From Channallabes apus (lineage: Eukaryota > Chordata > Actinopteri > Siluriformes > Clariidae), in contig CM060107.1 of assembly GCA_030522415.1 (NCBI GenBank), positions 23,038,071-23,102,070 on the forward strand: a stretch of DNA of 64,000 nucleotides, read 5' to 3'. Below, piece after piece: positions 48,161 through 64,000 of this stretch. The notes beneath the pieces were generated by a model. It searched no databases. It saw nothing but the letters and a program-made list of their open reading frames with translations, and was not told where the DNA came from. Made by a program: the position numbers and the translations under genes. Every line of letters begins with the position of its first letter. Positions within the stretch are counted from its first letter, which is position 1.

Positions 48161-48840
48161 ATATATAGTACAAGACAGACTCAGATGGAAACAAAAAAAA
48201 GTAATGTACGCTCCTGGGATTTGCATAAAAATAAAACGGAGCGAGTATGGCAAAGTTACCATAAGAACTCATATTCTCCAGCAAACTCAGTAAGAGTCGA
48301 ACCCATTGACACCACCATAAAATTATAACTTTTTTAATTCATACCTGGGGTTTTGGCAGGAAGGTGAATGAACAAATGTTTATCTAGACTATTTTTATTA
48401 ACTTTTTCAATGACCATTCACTCATAACAATAAATAAAAAGGCTGCATGAGTATAACATTTATGGCAGGTACTGATGAACTCTGTCCAGGTTATAAACAA
48501 ATTTATGGACTTCTTTTAGGGTTTATAGGGCAGTTAACATCGGTAGTGTGCAAGGCTTTAAAACCAGCAATATCGTCACAGAATGATATATTTATGTTTG
48601 CATATGCTCAGGCTCTGTGTATGGTTTAAAAAGTATAAGTATAAAAAAAGATAAAGAGAAAAAATGTCCAGTTTCACACATTTATACTGTGTGATCAGGA
48701 TAATATTGAAGATTTTAAAAAATATGAGTTTACATTTATTCTATTTTTGCAGTATATAATTTTTTCATCACCAATGAAACAGCATAATTTCTGTTTCTAA
48801 CAAAGTGTTAAGCCGGTAATGTGTGTATTGTAACTAGTTT
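48161..48840. other. AT-rich intergenic DNA, nothing recognised
   Basis: Unique AT-rich sequence between the MITE-like fragment and the GC-rich block at 48.85 kb. No gene recognised. Confidence 0.4.
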
Positions 48841-48849
48841 TTAGCATGC

Positions 48850-49660
48850 ACAATGTACACTGGCCCCCCTTTCCAAAAAAGCGCTTCTCACACACTAACA
48901 ACTCCGCCTTTCCCACTTTCCCACCCTTCGTCTCAGCACGGTTGTCAATCAACCCAGAGAGCTGGTCCAGACAGGCAATCAGTCATCAGCCATGAAAAGA
49001 GCTCTCACTTCCCTCCTTCCCCTCTTTTAACGCTCTTTGCCTTCTTTATCCCTCCTGTCCCCTCTCCTTCTGAATGGGCGTGACAGGCTTAATCTCCCAC
49101 ACTCCTCCTCTGAGTTCCCGCCGCTGTCTCTCTCCCCACCATTGGCTGCCTTAATCACCAACAGGGCAGACAGTACTAGCTTTTTTTTCTGCAAAACCCA
49201 ACATCAAGTTGTCCCCCTCCTCCCGGCTCAGTGTCCTCAGGGTCAGACCCCCCTCAGACTGGGGCCTTTTCAGCTTTGGCAAAAGGATCATGTCATGAAA
49301 GGGGCTTGATTTAGTTTTAACAGGGTGCTGTGTCCGGCCCTTAAGTGGCAAATGAATAAACATAAGATGAGAGAGGCCCTGCGGGGTGGGGAGCGGAGGG
49401 GAAGGACCTGAATACACAGGAGGTGGGGACAGATGTATTGAAGCATAAAAAAATGGGGTTTGTTCCTTCTCTTCTTCTCTTCTCCACGGTACCCCAGAAG
49501 CAGTTAATTAGAGCGCTTTCTCTGCTCACATGGCTCCTGAGACCAGAGTGCTTTACACCCAGACCTCCTGTAGAGATACATTACTGTCTGGTTTCCTTAC
49601 TGTTTTGTGGGGGGAAATATTCTTCCAGGCTAGACCATAAGAGAAATTGTTAAATCACAG
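48850..49660. promoter_or_regulatory. large candidate regulatory block, CT-rich
   Basis: About 800 bp of unusually complex, pyrimidine-rich DNA between AT-rich flanks, with several short open frames on both strands that match no known protein and have no exon structure. It lies 2-2.5 kb past the 3' end of rhcg. A conserved enhancer cluster for mir-9 or rhcg is the favoured reading, by inference. Confidence 0.33.
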
Positions 49661-51227
49661 TTTTTAACCCTGGGAGCTATGAGCCATGTTATCAAATGGC
49701 TTGATTCTTTTATTAATCAGATATGATTGAATGCATATGTTCATTGAATTCACAAAATTTGATGTAACTAAATAAAAAAAAAAAGACAGTGATCAAAGTT
49801 CATAATTTTGCCCTTGTGTTTGTTCTTTGTCGTTGTGTTATGTAATTAAAACCTTGACCTTAATGACCTTCGGTCTGGTGCATTAAGAAGCATGATCAAA
49901 GAAACATGTGGCATGGTCATCTCTGACATCATCCTGTTAACCTCCACATGCAAAGGTCATGAACTTTCATCCCACTCTGGGGCCAAAGTAACACTGATAT
50001 TTATCTCTAGAATGTTTTAATAAACTGCTAAGGGATACAACCCTTACCACAGAAACCAATACATGTGTTAATAGATTATGTTTATGGTTACATAAAAGCT
50101 TGAAGGTGTTTTTCCTTCAGTCTTCTTTTTCACTCTCAATATACAGATTTGCTTCGATTTGCTTCTATCCGTAAATCACACATAATCTAATAAATATGAG
50201 GAAACTGATGCATTTTTATTCATGTTGATGCCTTTATACTTGATGCCTCACAAGGAAAAGTATAAAGGCACTAAAACTGACCTTATCACAAAAGTTCAGG
50301 AAGAAGTCTTATTTACAAAATCAGACAAAAACAAGCTGTAATTTGTTGTAAAAAATGAAGGAATGTCATGGAAGATGGGAGAAATAATTAGATCCTGTAA
50401 CATTTGTAAAAAAAAAAAAAAATGTGTCATTAAGGTGTCATTAATGTGTCAATGGTTAATTATTAATGATCAAACCATGAATATATTCTCAGAAATTGAT
50501 TAAGTATTAAATTGATTATTAACTGAACTAAAATTACATGAAACCATTTTAAAGTTAGAAATCTAAATTTAAATAGGGAATGAAAATGTAGTGCAATTAT
50601 TATTGTTGTAATCATGTTGATTTTTTCACAGTCAAATAACATTTTAAATCATGTAACTGTATAGCTCTATTACATTTATTCATTATTCATCATTCATTTA
50701 TTCATAATTTTTGCTCTCATTTGGGCAGCTATAAAACAAATAAATAAAAATTTAATTGAATACCCAGTACTGAATTTCTTTTAAAACTTAGTTGGAAGTT
50801 GAAATGGAAATTTAGCTAGGTCAAACATACTAGAGGACAATAGGTCACTTTTCTTGTTTTGTAACTCCAAATATATAAATATGTTCTTTATCAACAAATC
50901 CATGGCTACTGTTTACTGTGCATGAAAAAGCAATGTATCATCACCTATTAAGCATTAAATGGAAAAGTCAGATTCAACCTCTAATAATCAGCACGTCAAA
51001 TAAAAGAGACAATATGCAAATCAGTACAAACATTTGCAATTTGTTAAAACTGGTTAGAAAGAGAGAAATTTAGAATCAAATAATAAAAGGGGGCATCACT
51101 TCTACTTGGCTGTGACTCTCTGTGTATAAAATAACATTTTAAAACACTTCCCTTTCCAACATTATTGAACATCAGTGTTTCATGGGAAAATCTGTGAGTG
51201 GTTGTGATGAACTGAACAAGTGATTTA

Positions 51228-51228
<1 letters not shown>
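49661..51228. other. intergenic DNA 3' of rhcg
   Basis: AT-rich, with a short complex stretch at about 49850-49990 that may be regulatory. No gene recognised. Confidence 0.4.

Positions 51229-51288
<60 letters not shown>
51229..51288. repeat. (CA)n microsatellite
   Basis: About 30 perfect units, just past the candidate rhcg stop codon. Confidence 0.95.
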
Positions 51289-51289
<1 letters not shown>

Positions 51290-51400
51290 TGGACAGTAAA
51301 ATAAAGGGTTGTTATAACAAATGAGATGACAACAGTCAGTCTATTATGCTACTTGGAGAAAGATAGAGTGATCACAGGATTCAAGGCTGGTCTCCCAGGA

Positions 51401-60422
<9,022 letters not shown>

Positions 60423-63400
60423 CTGAAAACCTAAGGGAACAGAGAGAGGCATAATTCATTAAAAGTAGCTCATAATAAGTATTAATACATATATATATTT
60501 TTAAATGGTTTAAACGAAAAACTAACTATTAAAAGATAATTATTAAAAAATAATTAAACTGGATTTTTACAATTTTTTTATATTAAAAAGCAAGCCAGTA
60601 GATAATCTTTGAAGCCATTATAACAAAAATGTGAGGTTGATAATAAGAAGGCCTACGTAACACTCCAGTACAGATTCTTATAGGAGACTGAACATGGTAA
60701 GACCTTCCCACATAGTCACAAGGTGGCATATCATAGTATTTTCCGTTAATGGCATTGCTATAAAGCATGTTCCGCTTTTTCCTTTCTCACCTTATATAGC
60801 AGTGTGGAGCTCTGAGGCTAAAAGCTTGTATACCTAGGAGACGGACATCTGCACCCACAAGCTGTGGCCCAAATATGTAAAAAAAATAAAATGAAAAAAA
60901 GAAAGAAAGAAAGGAAAAAAAAATAATAATAAAATGGAAAGGTAAAGGTGGATCTCATTGCTGAGGCCAAGTCAAATCACTGGCAATTATGGTTCTCACT
61001 TACAGAGTATGACAGCCTATGGTGAGAGGATACAGGAACTGATGAATCATATTACCATTTACAGTTTGCCCTTCTGTCTTTTCATTGCATCAACTTACTT
61101 ATGACTGTACTTTGACCTTTCTGAAAGAGACATGGTGCTAATCCCTGCATGAGCCCACGGTGGAATGGGTGTTTCTAAAATCTTCCTTTATGTTAGCGAT
61201 AACTTCAAAAAAACGAGTGGGATAACTACGTGTTTTGGCAGCAAGCTCAGCTTTCATTCATTGTTTGCCACACAAGTTCATTGTGACCTTGTGGTTAAGC
61301 TTGAGGTTTATGCAAGGTAGTTCTCTCCTTAATTATAAACTAGTTGATTTACTTCGCAGCCTTCTATGTAGTCAAACCTGCAGAATATTTTTTGTTGTAT
61401 GCTTATATTTTGACCCAATGACAGCCATCTGATCCTCAGATCAACTTTTCATCTGTCACAGTGGATAGATGTTTTGCTTAAACAGAGACTGGCACACTGG
61501 ATAGCAGACATCTAGTGCCTACAATGACATGTCTCTTTACAGCAAGGGTCTCTTCTTTAGTGTCTACAAAACTTAGAGGTATATAATAGTAGATATTAGA
61601 GCATAACAAGCTATACAGTTCCTACCACCGAATAAAGCCACAAGCATAGGTAGATCTGAGAATACTTCAAAGTTAACACACGCAAGTTCTATTATACAAA
61701 TCTTAGTGGTTTTGAATAAATGAGAATAAAGTAAAGAATAAATGAGCAAATATTTTTTAAGAATAAACAAGCAACAAAAATAAGCAAATTTTATTAACTT
61801 TACAAAGTGCAATATTTAATTAGATGACATAATAAAAAAAAAAAACAGGTTTCAGGTTTTAAGCCAATTCTAACGGGATAACCTTTAAAAAAAAATGCCC
61901 ACAATTTAGCTCAGAAATGTGGGCTGTTTATATGTACACAAAGATATATTTCTAGCAATACCAGAGACACTGTTGATATTTAAACAAGCATAATATGTCT
62001 AAACAGTGGTGTACCTTTCAAAGTGTTACTAAATGTCAGTTTGCGAATGCTACTTTTTGGAAGAGACTGTACTGTACATTTCATCAGTATGATTTGTTTA
62101 TTAAATAGTCTCAGTGCCCTTGCTGCTCACATAGAGTAGAGTAAAACTGAATCAGACATTATTAATCACTGATATTTTGAGTGGAGAATGGGTTGACTGT
62201 AAAGTCAAGAGGAAACCTAGGAGCTCAGGACTAAACCCTCCAGGCTCTGCACCATCGTCCTGTCTGCAAAGTCAATTATGACTTCCATGAAAGTTTTTGC
62301 ATATTCTTAAATGATTTTCATTACAGAATGAATATACTGTATGTGCACTGATTTCAAACAGTAAACATCACCATGGTAGACTGTTTATTTTCCATGAGGC
62401 AAAGATTACTTTTCAGAAAATATATTGCACTTCGGTTAGAATGCGAACCATTCAAATGTCCATACAACTGACGTATAAAGACCTTTTTTTTAAAAACAAA
62501 CCAAAATTTGAAACTAATATTTAATATAGCATCAGGTGTTATTTTCCTCACTGTGTGCACCCCATTGTTATACTATAAGTAAAAAAAAATTTAATTTTCG
62601 TTTAAAATACATATTTGAAAAAAATATATATGAAACACTAAGCAGGTCATATTGTGACATTAGCCAAGCACATTATCTTTTAGGATTACAGCAATTACAC
62701 TTTACAGCATACAGTATCATACAATATATATTATTTGACACTGAGCAAAAAATATTGGAAACATAATCAGAAGCACTGTATTATTTAACAACAGCCTTAA
62801 AAACATCCTTTCATAATACTATGAAAGACTTTCTGGCTCATTGACTCATAAGATGGCGAATTTAACTGACTTTGTTTTCATTATAAAAGTTTGAATTTCT
62901 GAGCCAATCCACCTCCTTGCACTTAAAAAGTAATAAATTTCCTGTATACACATTTTAATAAATTATTTAAGGAAAATTAGCATTAACTTTATTCCTCAGA
63001 ACTCTTAACTGTTCTTTTTCCTTTCACCTACACAGGGAAACTGTAAAATTCAACTTGACTACCAATTTTTTTTTAAAAGTGTAAGTACTACAATTACCCT
63101 AAATTTTAAGAACAATTGTTGATTGTTAGGGCCAAGTAACTAAATAAATAAGGTGGATTTGAAACTTTGAGGCACCATAAATGTTTGTAACCTAGCAAGG
63201 CATATATATATATATATCTGTACCATGATATTGGAAACCTATCAAAACCTCATAGACCCTTCCTATATAGCAGCGGTTTTCATGAAGGTCTTTTCTCCAT
63301 AGACGCCAATGTTCAGGGTTGTATTACAACTAAATGCCTTTTAACAATTGGAGTGATATTTGAGCTAGAGTACTGATTAGACATTGGATAATTTTTTGCA

Positions 63401-64000
63401 TTAGTATGGACTTATCACGCTGTTTTGACTGACGTCATGACAACATTCTTTATCTATCTGTCGATCATTCTGAATATCCACTGAGGTGTGAATCTACTAT
63501 TTGTGGAAAAAAACACAGGCAAACATATTATTCACGGGTCTATAATGGAAAATCAGGTGTTTTGATAAAGCTTGTTAACAATGTCTCAAAAGTTTGGTGT
63601 ATGTGAAATGGAACCTGTTCACCATAGCATACAATAGGTGAACAAGAGTGGATATGCTGATTATATCAATCCACTTTTCACATGAAAACAATTAGACAGG
63701 AAATCCTTTTCTGCTATACGTCTACTATTTCGGTAATATTAGAAGTGAATAGGTTTGCTGACTTTGTTTCATAACTGAAAAGCTACCTATGTTCACTCTC
63801 AAAAGTCCTGTTTTTAACGTAATTACATCTACAAATAAATTTTTGATCATAAATAATTTGAGTTTCCCCCGAGGAAAAATTTAAAGACATGCAGAAAAAT
63901 AGTAATTATGGAAAAGTTCCTTCCTTTCTACTAAAGTACTATAATCCTCTTTAAATTTACGTTATTCAGTTCTCATAAACCTGCTTCATTAAGGTGGTTG
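60423..64000. other. probable rhcg intron 1 or upstream region, no exon found
   Basis: AT-rich unique DNA with A runs (60880-60935) and a short AT array near 63200. I looked on the - strand for the rhcg first exon (start codon, first helix, FVRYD-like segment) and did not find it. An open frame at 60583-60768 (- strand) resembles nothing known. Confidence 0.5.

Noticed and set aside
60583..60768. Candidate rhcg first exon
   Set aside because: The frame has no Rh-like first helix or conserved N-terminal words.

Overview
This 64 kb window is nuclear DNA from a ray-finned fish. The genes are split by short GT-AG introns, the flanks are AT-rich, and there are DANA/Mermaid-like tRNA-derived SINEs, L2/CR1-type LINEs, Tc1/mariner, hAT and GGGTT-type DNA elements, and long CA, GATA and AT microsatellites. 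A teleost is clear; the species cannot be fixed from the sequence alone. No prokaryotic features are present.

Layout. (1) 404-10352, + strand: the 3' 30 exons of fanci (Fanconi anaemia group I), open at the left window edge. (2) 10441-22596, - strand: the complete 22-exon coding region of polg (mitochondrial DNA polymerase gamma catalytic subunit), tail to tail with fanci with 88 bp between stop codons. Its introns carry an internally deleted hAT element, two Tc1 relics and a MITE. (3) 23328-23400, + strand: a tRNA-Arg(TCG) divergent from polg. (4) 23.4-51.2 kb: a gene-poor interval with one clear RNA gene, a mir-9 precursor on the - strand (34182-34258). Two GC-rich promoter-like islands (36.2-36.5 and 44.2-44.6 kb), many high-complexity unique blocks that look like regulatory DNA, a 1.97 kb GGGTT transposon and an L2/CR1-group LINE also lie here. 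(5) 51401-60422, - strand: rhcg (Rh-type ammonia channel), ten exons seen, the first exon not found in the window. A second LINE and a young full-length SINE sit in its introns. (6) 60.4-64 kb: no exon recognised, probably rhcg intron 1 or upstream DNA.

The gene order fanci-polg-tRNA-Arg-mir-9-rhcg matches what I remember of human 15q26 (FANCI-POLG-tRNA-Arg-TCG-MIR9-3-RHCG), so this is an old syntenic block. fanci serves nuclear crosslink repair, polg replicates mitochondrial DNA, mir-9 is a neural regulator and rhcg moves ammonia across epithelia. They are neighbours, not a pathway. The exon boundaries of all three protein genes were placed by hand and give totals divisible by three with matching phases.

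No wholly new system is evident. The observations most worth checking are the inverted orientation of mir-9 relative to human, the GGGTT transposon that looks like it carries a tiny spliced transcription unit, a fanci C-terminus lacking the EDGE motif, a perfect DR2 nuclear-receptor site in the gene desert, and several mobile elements with exact target-site duplications.
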